Below are positions 46,753 to 58,900 of a stretch of 64,000 nt of DNA, piece by piece. The translations under genes were made by a program, and so were the position numbers. Position 1 is the first letter of the stretch; each line of letters starts with the position of its first letter. Source of the stretch: Coenobita brevimanus. Lineage: Eukaryota; Arthropoda; Malacostraca; Decapoda; Coenobitidae. The notes under the pieces were generated by a model. It was not told where the DNA came from. It saw only the letters and a program-made list of their open reading frames with translations, and did no database searches. The stretch spans positions 5,656,028-5,720,027 of the forward strand of contig CM064666.1 of assembly GCA_032717465.1 (NCBI GenBank), in the 5' to 3' direction.

Positions 46753-46786
<34 letters not shown>
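46753..46786. repeat. (GT)n microsatellite
   Basis: Pure GT run at the head of the SINE. Confidence 0.95.
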
Positions 46787-46788
<2 letters not shown>

Positions 46789-47150
46789 TTTGAGCAGCCG
46801 AAACTACACATTCAAATGTCACCAAAATTGACAAAGAAATCGCAAAAAAACCGCTGATGTGAAAAAACTTGGTCCCATCACGATTGAAAAACTTTTGCTA
46901 TATTTAATGAGCGATCACATTTTGACCCAAAAAAAACGCTCCTCCCGAAGCCCGGCATAGGATCTCCGTAGAATTTTTTGCCCAGAGATGGAACTAAAAT
47001 AAACTGGGCTCCATTACCGAAGCTGCAAATAACACGATCAGTTGGTTAGTTGCAAAAAATCCAAGTGACAACGTTACACTAGAACAGCACATAAACGCCA
47101 GAACCCTCCGCAGGAGCAAGTACGATGGGCCCGAAGGACCCACGAACACT
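46787..47150. other. No clear feature
   Basis: Fragments such as RILHRRSYAGLREERFFW on the minus strand look faintly transposase-like, but I cannot support a family. Confidence 0.3.
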
Positions 47151-47185
<35 letters not shown>

Positions 47186-48051
47186 TAGGGATGTATCGGA
47201 TGTCAGAATTTAAACATCCGCTGATGCGGATGTGAATGCGGTTATCATGTTTCTGCATCTTGCGGATGCGGATGTCTGTTTCAAGAAACTGTGGATGCGG
47301 ATGCAGATGTGGATGTGAAACTATGACATCCTCGCGGATGCGGATGCGGATGTTTTCAGGATATATTGTTGCCTAATCATTTAACTAAAGCTCGGCCCTT
47401 GGAGACAGCTGCCTATCCCATATCTCGGCCTTGGGAACTGATTTTTTCCTACTTTTAAAATATTCATATTGAACTCAGCTGCTGTAAAAAATACAATGTT
47501 TTCAGACAGTGGTACTTTCAGCACCTTTCTTTAACTTACTGTGACACTTCCCTAGCCATAGTCTTCATAACACACACACACACGCACACGCACACAACCA
47601 TACACACCAATATAAAAGCATTTTGATTCCCATTAACCCTGTTAGACACTACAAAGTACCAAGATACGCGTATTACCCATACCACTCTTATCGACTTGGT
47701 GGAGTTAGCCACAGCACTTTGGTCTTGTGCAGACCAAAGCACTATAGAATAACTACAAAATCATTGCCCTTATGACTACCTACCATGGTAAACAGTAAAC
47801 ACAGCAAGCACGTCGTATCACGGAAAAACACTAATGTTTTTGTTTACAACAAAGGCATTGTATTTAGTATATCCACCACATCCGCTTTGTGTCTTGTTCA
47901 AATGCGGATGCGGATGCAGATGTTTATTAAAATGCCAATGCGGATGCGGACGCTGATGCGGATGTATATTTTTACATAAGTGCGGATGTGGATGCGGATG
48001 CGGATGTCGAAATGGATGCGGATGCGGATGCAGATATCCAATACATCCCAA
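47186..48051. mobile_element. hAT-like non-autonomous element with GGATGC arrays
   Basis: Ends TAGGGATGTATCGGATGTC on the left and, reversed, TTGGGATGTATTGGATATC on the right. ATATATAT (8 bp) flanks each side (47178-47185 and 48052-48059), but the surroundings are (TA)n, so the duplication is not decisive. Both ends carry arrays of GGATGCGGATGT in inverted orientation (47214-47356 and 47906-48036). The middle is unique and noncoding. TAGGGATG-type TIRs and 8-bp duplications suggest hAT. Confidence 0.6.
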
Positions 48052-48059
48052 ATATATAT

Positions 48060-48367
48060 GGTGGTAGGTGGGGGCGCTCACCATCCACTCACTCGATGTA
48101 GTGCTGCTGTCGGGTGTCTGCCCTTTCCTCTCCATCCTTCTTTCCTTCCATCCTCTTCATTCTTTTGTTCACTCTTTCCTTGTCCCTCTGCCTTCGGGTG
48201 ACTTTACACTCCCCAATCTCTCTTTCTTTCCTTCATTCTTTCCTTTTCCTTCTGCCTGTGGGTGACTCTACACTGAGTGACAAGCCAAATACTTTCCTGT
48301 ACACCAGGAAACTATTTACTATGCAGGGTGGTAACCATATAACCAAATTTTGGCGCCTGGTGGTTTA
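48060..48367 (+). mobile_element. S1 interspersed repeat, 5' part (interrupted)
   Basis: GGTGGTAGGTGGGGGCGCTCACC onward aligns with 11395-11700. It resumes at 49236 after the pogo-like insertion. Confidence 0.8.
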
Positions 48368-49235
48368 CAGTGGGGCACCAATTTTCGCGCCTAATTGGGT
48401 CCAAAAATAATGCGCGAAAGTGGAATTAGCGAAAGTTGGGGCATTGTCTTTATGGCAAAAAGGCTAATTGGTTCCCGGTTATCCTAAAGTAACATCAGAT
48501 TTTCATTTTCACTTGCAATACAGTACATCAAATCACTATTGTACATTGCATTGTGAGATACAAACAATAAAAACTGTACAGTACACATTATATGAGAAAC
48601 ATACCACAGAGACCAGGTTGAGGTGTTTAATGGATGTTGGGGGTAAGTATCCGAGGCACGTGGCGGGCTTATTTAGCCACGCCAGACGTATTGGCGCCAC
48701 CTCTTGCTGCCTCGCTACCACTCTCTCTCTCTCTGCCTCCTCAGATGAAACTTGATGCAACACTTCCACTCTGTGCTGAATTTCCCTTTGTGCTAGGTTC
48801 TCTTGAACAAATCCATCGAAATCTTCATCCAGGTTAAGCTCCTCTATGTCCTGGCCACTTTTTATCACCACCATTGCCTCCCGGCCCTCCCCCCACACCA
48901 CCAGGCTCTCCCCCCACACCACCAGGCCCTTTAGCCACACAACACGGTATAGTAGAGGCCATTGAACCGTGAGAATCCAACACAATGGAGCTAGCACGCT
49001 CGTACACAATGGCGGGAATGGGTGGACAGAGTGTTGACATGACGTCATTCAAGATGGCGATGGGTTGCGGGCGGGCGGTGCAGGAAATTCAAAGTTCAAA
49101 ATATTGTCCCAAACCCAAAATTTTTTCGCGAAAATCGATTTTTTTCAAGCGAAAGTGGAAGTTAGGGAATATTTGGTGCATGCCGCGAAAGTGGATTCCG
49201 CGAATCCTGCTGTAGCGAAAGTTGGTGCACTACTG
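48368..49235. mobile_element. TA-flanked pogo/Tc1-like non-autonomous element (868 bp)
   Basis: It starts CAGTGGGGCACCAATTTTCGC and ends, reversed, CAGTAGTGCACCAACTTTCGC. TA lies on both sides (48366-48367 and 49236-49237), and removing the element with one TA restores the S1 repeat. GCGAAAGT motifs recur near both ends. CAGT ends with a TA duplication suit pogo/Tigger or other Tc1/mariner relatives. A 170-codon minus-strand frame (48536-49048, with DEDFDGFVQENLAQREIQHR) might be a transposase remnant; I do not recognise it. Confidence 0.7.
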
Positions 49236-49438
49236 TAGTGGGTAATTATTGCGCTCCAATCGGATTGAGCCAGTGAAGGCTTATATCCAAGGGATGGTTG
49301 GGGTTCATTGCTCACGTAATGCCACTCAGGGATGAGTGAGGCTGGTCACTCACATCTTTAAATGTCAGGATCAACAGCGTATAGCCCCAGGCTCCTACGC
49401 TCCTCATGGGGCAATGTAGGATTGGATGATGGATTGAT

Positions 49439-49440
<2 letters not shown>
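49236..49440 (+). mobile_element. S1 interspersed repeat, 3' part
   Basis: GGGTAATTATTGCGCTCCAATCGG to GGATTGGATGATGG aligns with 11705-11910. Its tail runs into the (TA)n array that gypsy copy 2 splits. Confidence 0.8.

Positions 49441-49482
<42 letters not shown>
49441..49482. repeat. (TA)n microsatellite, left part
   Basis: Continues at 55834 on the far side of gypsy copy 2. Confidence 0.95.
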
Positions 49483-49486
<4 letters not shown>

Positions 49487-50284
49487 ACGGAACAGAGAAA
49501 GATAATGTACACGTTAAGTGAGAATACTAAAAATCACTACTGTCCCGTAAAGTTCCAGGTTCAAAACAAAAGAGTTAGGTAAAATTACAAGTTAAAGTTT
49601 AATGCTCAAACTAACAACAAAACATTCAGGACTCATAAGGATAATGTAATGGCAAAAAACAGGTTAAATATAAGGTTAACTGCAATAGCCTCTATTAACA
49701 CGAAATTAGCAAGAGCAAATTTACCTAAGTCAGCTCTGATAAAATGAAAATACACTGGGTAATGCTCAGTTAATGCAAGAGAAATTATTACAGATACAAA
49801 ATATTATTAATGATGGCTGAGTCAGGCTGACAATAAGAACCTTACATGAATTACAAAAAACCTCACTAGGCCCACAAATCAACACCCTATCCTATACAGT
49901 ACAAGGAAAAAATGCAATAACAGTTATACTCAAATTACACAGCTGCTAGATGGTTGGAGACTTCCGGAGCACTCACAACAATAACTGTACAGGGGAGGAC
50001 AGAGATGTGAACAAAATGAGGAGTAGATCTAAGTGGCAATGATGCAGAGACTGAGCTCATTATATAGGGGCCAGCAGAGCTTGATACAACTTGTAAGAAG
50101 GACGCGCAAATGAAGTCATGGGGACAAACAGTTGACAATCCCGCTCTGAACAACATAAAGAACGACTTACTCTACTATAACGGTAGAAGGGGGGGACTGA
50201 GGCAGAACACGCTCGTGATCAAACATGCAGCATACTGTGCGTTAAAATTACACAAAGGATGATGAAATCATAGGCTATGTAACA
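49483..50284 (-). repeat. 3' LTR of gypsy copy 2
   Basis: 802 bp; TATATAA on the minus strand at 50060-50066. Confidence 0.93.
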
Positions 50285-50293
50285 CCTCCCCAC
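50285..50293 (-). promoter_or_regulatory. Polypurine tract of gypsy copy 2
   Basis: Minus-strand GTGGGGAGG abutting the 3' LTR, identical to copy 1. Confidence 0.7.
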
Positions 50294-50345
50294 AAAGAAA
50301 AAGAAATTTACAAAGGAAATTTCTTATTACTCTAAAACAATCTGT

Positions 50346-53300
50346 CTAAAGTCTAGATAAGCAATCTGCAATAACATTTTCTTACCCCTTGACATGTTGT
50401 ATGTCTAATGAATACTCATGAAGAAGTAGACTCCATCTTGTCAATCTCTGATTTTTATCTTTAAACTTACTAAGGAATTTCAGTGGGTTATGATCGGTAT
50501 AAATGACTATGGGGTCAAAACCAGAACACAAATAAAATGAAAAATGCTGTAAACCCAAAATCAAGGCCAAAAGCTCTTTCTCAATAGTTGAGCAGTTCTT
50601 TTGAGGTGGAGTGAACTTCTTACTGTAATAAGATACAGGGTGTTCAATACCCTAATCATCCTCATGCAGCAAAACAGCCCCAGCTCCTGTATCACTTGCA
50701 TCAACAGCCATCTTAAAAGGCTTAGCAAAATTTGGAGTAGCGAGCACTGGCTGACTTAATAGAATAGCTTTAAGTTTGTTGAAAGAGGATTCACAGTTAT
50801 CGGTCCAGGCAAATTTAATTCCCTTTTTCAGTAGGTCTGTAAGTGGTGATACAAGAATAGAAAAGTTAAGAACAAATCTCCGGTAATAACCTACCATTCC
50901 CAAAAATCTTTGTAGCTCTTTCCTATTTTTAGGTCTGGGAAGATCACTTATAACCTGAACCTTAGCTGCTGGCGGTGCAACATGTCCATCACCAATTACG
51001 TACCCAAGGTACTGAACTTTAGCTTGACCAAACTCACACTTTGATAAATTAGCTACAAGATTAGCATGAACCAAACGCTCAAGAAATTTACTGACATGGC
51101 ATAGGTGAACTTTCCAGTTGTCACTGAAGATTAATACATCATCAATATAAACAACACACCCTGCCAAACTGTCTGTTACAACATTAATGAGCTTCTGAAA
51201 TGTGGCTGGTGCATTCTTCATACCATATGGCATTACAGAACATGCAAAAGTCTTTCCTAGTGTTACAAAACATGAGATCTCCCTAGCACGTTCAGTCATA
51301 GATACTTGCCAGTATCCCTTTAACAAATGAAACTTACTTGTGTACCTAGCCTTTCCGATCTTGTCTATGCAATCTTCCACACGAGGGAGAGGGTAAGTGT
51401 CTGTTTTGGTTATCTGATTAACACGTCTGTAGTCGATGCAAAGCCGCTGTGACCCCCCTGGCTTAGGGACCAGAGTGACAGGAGAACTCCACTCGCTCTG
51501 ACAGGGCTCAATCATCTTGTGGTCCAACAGGTAGCCAAGCTCCTTCTCGATGAGAGGAAATTTCATTGGGTTCACACGGTAAGGAGGCAGTTTAATTGGC
51601 TTTGCGTCTCCAACATCGACATCATGCATCAACACAGTGGTTCTTCCTGGAGTGGCACGGAACACTTGCGGGTACTCCTGCAGTAATGCCGAAAACTCCT
51701 GCCTTTCCTCGGGAGGTAGGTGAGAAAGCTTAGTCTGGAGATCATTCATGATATCAGGATTCTTCCCCAAACTATCACTCAGGCTCATACTGCATGGGAG
51801 AGCTTCACTTGCAGACTCGGGTGGAACAGCTACAGTGCAGATTGGGTTATTTTCGTCCCGCCTGTGATATAACTTTAGCATGTTGATGGGACAAAGTTGC
51901 TTGTTCTTTCTACGATCTGGTGTGGCGATGACATAGTTGACATCACTGAGTTTCTTCTCCACAAAATAAGGACCACTAAACTTGGCTTGAAGAGGTTGCC
52001 CATGAACTGGTAGCAGAATCAAAACCTGATCTCCTGGCTGAAAGTGGCGTAACCTGGACTTCTTATCATACCAAGTCTTCATCTTCTCCTGAGCAGCTCC
52101 TAAATTCTCTCTCACCAGTTGTAAAGCAGTGGACAGCCGTTCTTTGAACTTCATCACATACTCCAGCAGGTTGACGTCATCTTCCTCCGACAGCCAGCAT
52201 TCCTTGAGTAACTTAAGGGGTCCTCTTACTTCATGGCCAAACAGTAGTTCAAAAGGTGAGAAGCCCAGTGATTCATTCGGAGATTCTCTTGCAGCAAATA
52301 CAACGAATGGAAGACCTTTATCCCAGTCTTTCTGATGTTCCAAACAGTATTTCTTGAGCATCGATTTGAGTGTTTGATGATATCTCTCCAACGCTCCTTG
52401 GGTCTGGGGATGGTAAGCTGAAGACGTGATCTGGGTGATGCCCAACTCTTTCATAGACTGCTTGAAAACGTTTGACATGAAATTACTTCCCCGGTCTGAC
52501 TGTACCTCCTTGGGCAGACCATACTTTGTGAAGAACCCTAGCATTTCCTTAACCACGTTCTTTCCTGAGATATTTCTAAGTGGAATTGCTTCAGGATAAC
52601 GAGTAGCCATATCAATCATGGTCAACACATAAGAAAATCCTGAAGAAGTCTTAGGAAGAGGGCCCACAATATCCACCAACACACGGGTGAATGGCGCCTC
52701 AAAAGGAGGAATGGGAACTAGAGGTGCAACCTTTTCGGTCTGATTACACTTCCCCACAACTTGACAGGTGTGACAAGACTTACAATACCAGGAAACATCC
52801 CTGAAGATACCTGGCCAGTAGAAGTGTTTCAAAATGCGTGCCACAGTCTTCCTCACTCCAAGGTGTCCTGCCAAACTGGAATCATGAGCCACTCTAATGA
52901 TATCCTGCCTACAGACACGAGGGATGACAACTTGATGTACAACCTCCCATTCACAGTCGGCTGATGCTGTTGGGGGTCTCCACTTCCTCATAAGTACTCC
53001 TGACTTTACATAATAACAAGTAGAAGCACCGGCTGACTCTTGTTCACTGTAAGCAGAGTTAGCTAGACCTTTCAACTCAGGGTCAGCAACCTGCAACTCA
53101 ACCAACTCTTGACGAGACAAATTATCAACACTACGTGGTACTGCCTCATCTGGTGAGTGGTCCAAATTAGCAAGAAAAGTGTCAGCTAGGATAACATCAT
53201 CATCATTATCTTCTTAATCACCTGTAACTTTAGACTTAGCCCTAGTGACAGCACATGCAGGGAACACATCAGGGACACCACAATCCTGGGTCGCAGCCAC

Positions 53301-54950
53301 TGGCTCACTAGACAACTGAGGAGCTGGACACACTTGACTTCCACCAATATCATTTCCAAGTAAGAAAGTTACACCTGACATTGGGAGTGTCTCAACCAAC
53401 CCAACCATAACGGAACCGTTAACAAAACCAGACTCTAAATTCACTCTGCACAGAGGGACAGAGAAGTAATTATTCCCTACACCTTGTAAGATTACAGTTT
53501 CATCAGAGGAATTAACATTAGAGCCTAGAACACTGGTCAGCATAAGGGATTGGCAAGCACCTGTATCACGATATATTTTAACTGATTTCCTGTCATTACT
53601 GTCCAGAAGACTGACAAAACCATCAGACAGGAAATTAGCACATGAACTCTTGAGAGTGTCATCCACGTTACTGCTCAAAAGAGGAGCTCCATCATGAGAA
53701 TTTAAGTTACCCCTCAAAGCAGGTTCAGTTAACTCAGTTAAAGAATTCTGGGAACTCTCAAGAGTGGACACTAGACCAATTGACTGAATATTTAAAGACT
53801 CCTTTTTGTTCACATCACGCTGTCTCCTGAAACATCTCTCCGTAGTATGACCAAGCTTACTACAATATGTACATTTACTTTTCTGAAATCTAGAGGTGAA
53901 GCTGGTATTTACTTCCTGAGAAACATCATCTTTATTCTCTTTCCTGTTACCTGTACTCTGAGTAGAGGCAACGTACTTACTCTCAGCTTTCCCTTTTTCT
54001 TTAGAATATCTCTTGTGAGTGAGAACATATTCATCAGCTAAAACTGCAGCATCAGACAAATTATCTATTCATCTCTCATCAAGATATAGGCTTACATCTT
54101 TCCTAATACACCTTTTGAAATCCTCCAGAAAAATCATCTGCTTAAATTTACCAAAATCAAAATCCACATTATTAGAATTTAACCACTGCTCTAACAGATC
54201 TTCTTTGATTTTTGCATACTCAACATGGGATTGCTTATCTTGCTTGTAAGTTGTCCTAAATTTTACTCTATAGGCTTCAGGAACAAGCTCATAGGCCTTA
54301 AGAATCAAGCTCTTAACTACATCATAATTATCAGATTGATCCTGAGGCAAGGATGCATAAGTTACTTGAGCTTTACCGATGAGAACAGTTTGAAGGAGTA
54401 CTGGCCAATACTTTTTGGGCCAATTAAAACCTGTAGCTACCCTCTCAAACAACTGAAAATACTTTGTTAAATCAGATTCATTAAAAGGAGGGACAAGTTT
54501 ACCATTTTTAGCCACATCAAAATCATCAGAGCTAGATGATCCAGTTCCACCTTGTTTCATGCGATACTCATGGTCTGCCTGAATCCTAGCAATTTCAACT
54601 TGTGCCTCAGCCTCCTTAGCTTTTGCCTGAAATTCAGCCTCCTTAGCGTGTGCTTGAAATTCAGCTTCCTTAACACGAGACTCCGCCTCCTTAGCCTGAG
54701 CCTCCTGCAGGGCTAGCTGTAACTTAGCTAATTCAATCTGCGTTCGCTCATTTGGAGGAGTTACATTAAACAAGCTTTCATTAATCATGTCAACAATTTG
54801 ATCTTTAGAATGATGAGAGCGAACAGCAATTCCCAATTGTTGAGCAACAAACTTAAGTTCATTCTTTGTTCTGTTTTCTACATCACACACTGTTTGCACA
54901 TTTGACAAAAAATCTTTGGCTTCATCAAGTGTAGTAATAGTAGACATCAT
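50346..54950 (-). pseudogene. gag-pol of gypsy copy 2: Gag-PR-INT-RT-RNase H
   Basis: Read from ATG near 54950 to the probable natural stop at 50346, in one frame with stops at 54069 (gag), 53214 (before integrase), 50652 and 50382 (RNase H). Gag has KEAE repeats (near 54600-54700) and a zinc knuckle (CTYCSKLGHTTERC); the protease has DTGA. Integrase has the HHCC finger (HDSSLAGHLGV...CKSCHTC), VDIVGP, SDRGSNF and ALERYHQ, then a GPY/F motif (GPYFVEKK). RT follows in the same open frame: WSSPVTLVPKPGGSQRLCIDY, MPYGMKNAPATFQKLIN, VVYIDDVLIFSD and FLGMVGYYRRFV. RNase H comes last (AVDASDTGAGAVL, IVIYTDHNPLKFL and ENVIADCLSRL). Placing integrase ahead of RT is Ty1/copia-like and recalls the Gmr1 group of gypsy elements. 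Confidence 0.92.
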
Positions 54951-55009
54951 GAATAAGTAACAGTCACAAAATATCAAGCAATATCCTTATGATAATATAC
55001 TGAATATCC

Positions 55010-55024
55010 TGATGAGAGGTCGCC
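55010..55024 (-). promoter_or_regulatory. tRNA primer binding site, gypsy copy 2
   Basis: Minus-strand TGGCGACCTCTCATC; the first ten bases match copy 1, the rest has drifted. Confidence 0.55.
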
Positions 55025-55031
55025 AAAATTA

Positions 55032-55829
55032 TGTTACGGAACAGAGAATGATAATGTACACGTTAAATGAGAATACTAAAAATCACTACTGTCCCGTAAA
55101 GTTCCAGGTTCAAAACAAAAGAGTTAGGTAAAATTCCAAGTTAAAGTTTAATGCTCAAACTAACAACAAAACATTCAGGACTCATAAGGATAATGTAATG
55201 GCAAAAAACAGGTTAAATATAAGGTTAACTGCAATAGCCTCTATTAACACGAAATTAGCAAGAGCAAATTTACCTAAATCAGCTCTGATAAAATGAAAAT
55301 ACACTGGGTAATGCTCAGTTAATGCAAGAGAAATTATTACAGATACAAAATATTATTAATGATGGCTGAGTCAGGCTGACAATAAGAACCTTACATGAAT
55401 TACAAAAAACTTCACTAGGCCCACAAATCAACACCCTATCCTATACAGTACAAGGAAAAAATGCAATAACAGTTACACTCAAATTACACAGCTGCTAGAT
55501 GGTTGGAGACTTCCGGAGCACTCACAACAATAACTGTACAGGGGAGGACAGAGATGTGAACAAAATGAGGAGTAGATCTAAGTGGCAATGATGCAGAGAC
55601 TGAGCTCATTATATAGGGGCCAGCAGAGCTTGATACAACTTGTAAGAAGGACGCGCAAATGAAGCCATGGGGACGAACAGTTGACAATCCCGCTCTGAAC
55701 AACATAAAGAACGACTTACTCTACTATAACGGTAGAAGGGGGGGACTGAGGCAGAACACGTTCGTGATCAAACATGCAGCATACTGTGCGTTAAAATTAC
55801 ACAAAGGATGCTGAAATCATAGGCAATGT

Positions 55830-55833
<4 letters not shown>
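55032..55833 (-). repeat. 5' LTR of gypsy copy 2
   Basis: 802 bp; TATATAA on the minus strand at 55609-55615. Confidence 0.93.
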
Positions 55834-55909
<76 letters not shown>

Positions 55910-55912
55910 ATA
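55834..55912. repeat. (TA)n(TG)n microsatellite, right part
   Basis: Shared edge of gypsy copy 2 and the 3' tail of LINE-C copy 1. Confidence 0.95.
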
Positions 55913-58900
55913 TTTTTTTTTATGCGAGGAAGAAGGAACCAAAGGCCATGGGCCAGCAGTAACAGTTCCCTCAAAGAGAAAAATAAAATGCAATAGAGAG
56001 CCAAGTTCAAGATCCGATCATTTTGAGATGCCTGGACACACTGCGTTTGAAAGACTGGAGATCATAGGCAGCAGGAAATACAGACAGAGGGAGACAGTTC
56101 CAGAGCTGACCTGTTGCATAAATGAAAGACTGGGAGTAACGGTTAACTCCTGCACTAGAGAGTTGGACAGAAAAGGGATGAGAGTTTCCTGCCAGACGGG
56201 TGCTACGCGCCCGTCGTAGAGTGGATTAATGCAAGCAGACAATTCAGAGGAGTAGTGACCATTAAAGTAGCGATAGGAAAGAGATAAAGATGCAACAGTG
56301 AGGCGAAAAGACAGAGGTTGAAAGGAGTCAGTAAGAGGAGGAGAGTTAATGAGACGAAAAGCCTTTGACTCCACCCTATTGAGAAGGGCTGTATGTGGGG
56401 AGCCTCCCCACACATGAGAGTTGTACTCCACACAGGGGCGAATAAAACCCCTGTATAGAGTCAACAATTGTGAAGGGGTAAAGAAAGAGCAGAGTCGGCT
56501 TAGCACACCCAATCTCTTGGAAGCAGATTTTACAAGAGATGTAATATGGTCTTTCCAAGATAAGTCCCGAGTAAATGAAACCCCTAGCATGTTCAAGGAT
56601 GATGCAGGATTAAGCTGAATATTATTAAACATTAAAGGGTATACCTGTGGAAGATTTTGTCGGGTTGATAGGTGTAAGAACTGAGTCTTAGATGCATTAA
56701 AAACAACCATATTATTTTTACCCCAGTCAGAGATACGAGCCAAGTCAGACATTAGGTGTGCCATAGCCTCATCCCTTGTTTGTTGAAGCAACTGTTGAGA
56801 TGGGGGTTGCGGGAACCGAATGGAAAGGTGAAGGGTGGAGTCATCAGCGTATGAGTGGATAGGGTTAGATGTACAGCTTAGAAGATCATTGATGAATAAA
56901 AGGAAGAGAGTTGGTGATAGGACAGAGCCCTGAGGAACACCACTGTTGATAGATCTAGGAGAAGAACGATGGCCGTCTACAACAGCGGCTATAGAACAAC
57001 CAGAAAGGAAGCTAGTGATGAAGGCACATATAGAAGGATAGAAACCGTAGGAGGGCAGTTTGAAAATTGAAGATTTATGCCAGACTCGATCGAAAGCCTT
57101 TCAGATGTCAAGTGTAATGGCAAAGCTTTCGCCAAAGTCCCGAAAGGAGGATGACCAGGAGTCTGAAAGGTAGGTGAGAAGATCGCCAGTGGAACATCCC
57201 TGACGGAACCCATACTGACGATCGGAAAGAAGGTTGTGATAGGAAAGATGCATTAAAATTTTTCTATTGAGAATTGACTCAAAAACTTTTGAAATACAGG
57301 ACGTTAAAGCAATTGGACGATACTTGGAGGGTTGGGAGTGGTCACCCTTCTTTGGGACTGGCTGAATGAGAGCAAACTTCCAGCAAGAAGGAAAGGTACA
57401 AGTTGATAGACAAAGGCGAAAGAGTTTGCCTAGGCAGGGTGTAAGCACAGAATGACAGTTCTTCAGAACAACAGGAGGGACCCCATCAAGCCCATATGCA
57501 ATGTTAGTACTGAGGCCAGTGATGGAAGAAAATACGTCAATTGAAGAAATTTTAATGTCAGACATGAGGAAGTCAGAGGGGGGAAGTGATGGAGGAACAG
57601 CACCGGAATCGTCTAAGGTGGAATTGGAGGAGAAAGTCTGTGTGAAGAGATCTGCTTTATCAGTAGAAGAAATAGCTTCAGAACCATCTGAGTAGAAAAG
57701 GGGAGGGAAGGATGATGAGGTAAAGTTGTTAGAAAGATTTTTGGTAAGATGCCAGAAGGAGCGGGAAGAATTCGAGTTGGAGAGTTGAGAGCATTTAGTA
57801 TGGATGAAATTATTTTTAGTAGAGCGAAGAACAGACTTAGCACGATTTCGGGCAGAAACGTAAAGATGATGTGATTCAGGGGTGGGTTGGCTCCGGTACC
57901 TTTTGTAGGCCCTCTCCTTGTTGCGGAGAGCATTAGAACAAGCGTGATTAAACCAAGGCTTTCTTGCGTTAGTCAAAGGATATGAGAAAGGAATGTATGC
58001 TTCCATGCCTGAGAGAATAACCTCCGTAATGCGCAAGGCACACTCAGATGGCTCCCGGCCACGGAAGCAATAATCATTCTAGGGAAAATCAAAGAAGTAC
58101 TGCCTGAGGGCCTACCAGTCCGCGGCTCCAAAATGCCACAGACGACGTTTCCCTGGAGGGTCCACAGGCCGTACCAGAGTGATAGGACAGGTTAAGGTAA
58201 TAAGGTTGTGATTGGAGGAGCCCAACGGAGAGAAAAGATTAACAGAGTAAGCAGAAGGATTAGTTGTGAGGAAGAGGTCAAGTATGTTGGGGCTCTCTCC
58301 AAGGCGGTCAGGGATACGGGTAAGGTGCTGTACAAGCTGCTCTAGGTCATTAAGGATAGAAAAGATGTAGGCTTGTTCGCCAGGTGGATCCATGAAAGGA
58401 GAGGAGAGCCAGAGGTGGTGGTGAACATTGAAATCTCCTAGAATGGAGATTTCAGAGAAAGGAGAAATGGATAGAATGTGTTCCATCGTCGAAGTAGGAT
58501 AGTCGAAGAATTTTTGATAGTAGAATTAGGGGATAAGTAAACAGCACAGATATATTTAGTCAGAGAATAACAGGAAAGCCGAAGCCAGAGTGTAGAGAAT
58601 TCAGAAGAATCGAGTTCAGGAACACGAGAACAAGATAAGTCGTTCCGAATATATACACAACAGCCACCTTTGGCTTTGAAATGAGTATAGAGAAAGTAGG
58701 AGGATACAGAAAAGGGTTTGCTGTCAGTTGCCTCAGACAGCTGAGTCTCCGTTAGAAAAAGAAGGTGAGGTTTAGAGGAGGAAAGGTGGTGCTCAACAGA
58801 GCGAAAGTTAGAGGAAAGGCCGCGAATGTTGCAGAAATGAAGAAGAAGAGAGTCAGACAGTGGTTCTAGGCACCTCGAGTCGTCATCGGGAGAGGGGCGG

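Larger units (their letters stand above)
49483..55833 (-). mobile_element. Ty3/gypsy LTR retrotransposon, copy 2 (all domains, integrase before RT)
   Basis: Two 802-bp LTRs (49483-50284 and 55032-55833) begin TGTTAC and end GTAACA, with about a dozen differences. Inserted into (TA)n, so the duplication cannot be read. The minus-strand internal region has a primer binding site, gag, protease, integrase, RT, RNase H and a polypurine tract. LTRs and gag differ enough from copy 1 (indels, substitutions) to mark a separate subfamily. Four premature stops make it inactive as it stands. Confidence 0.93.

Noticed and set aside
48068..48410. Phe/Ser/Leu-rich frames at 48068-48410 and 11397-11738
   Set aside because: They fall on C/T-rich blocks of the S1 repeat and are not conserved between copies.
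57101..57103. Selenocysteine reading of the TGA in LINE-C
   Set aside because: No SECIS-like element was identified, Ser is the family residue (one-step TCA to TGA), and a shared defective ancestor is simpler. Kept only as a testable alternative.
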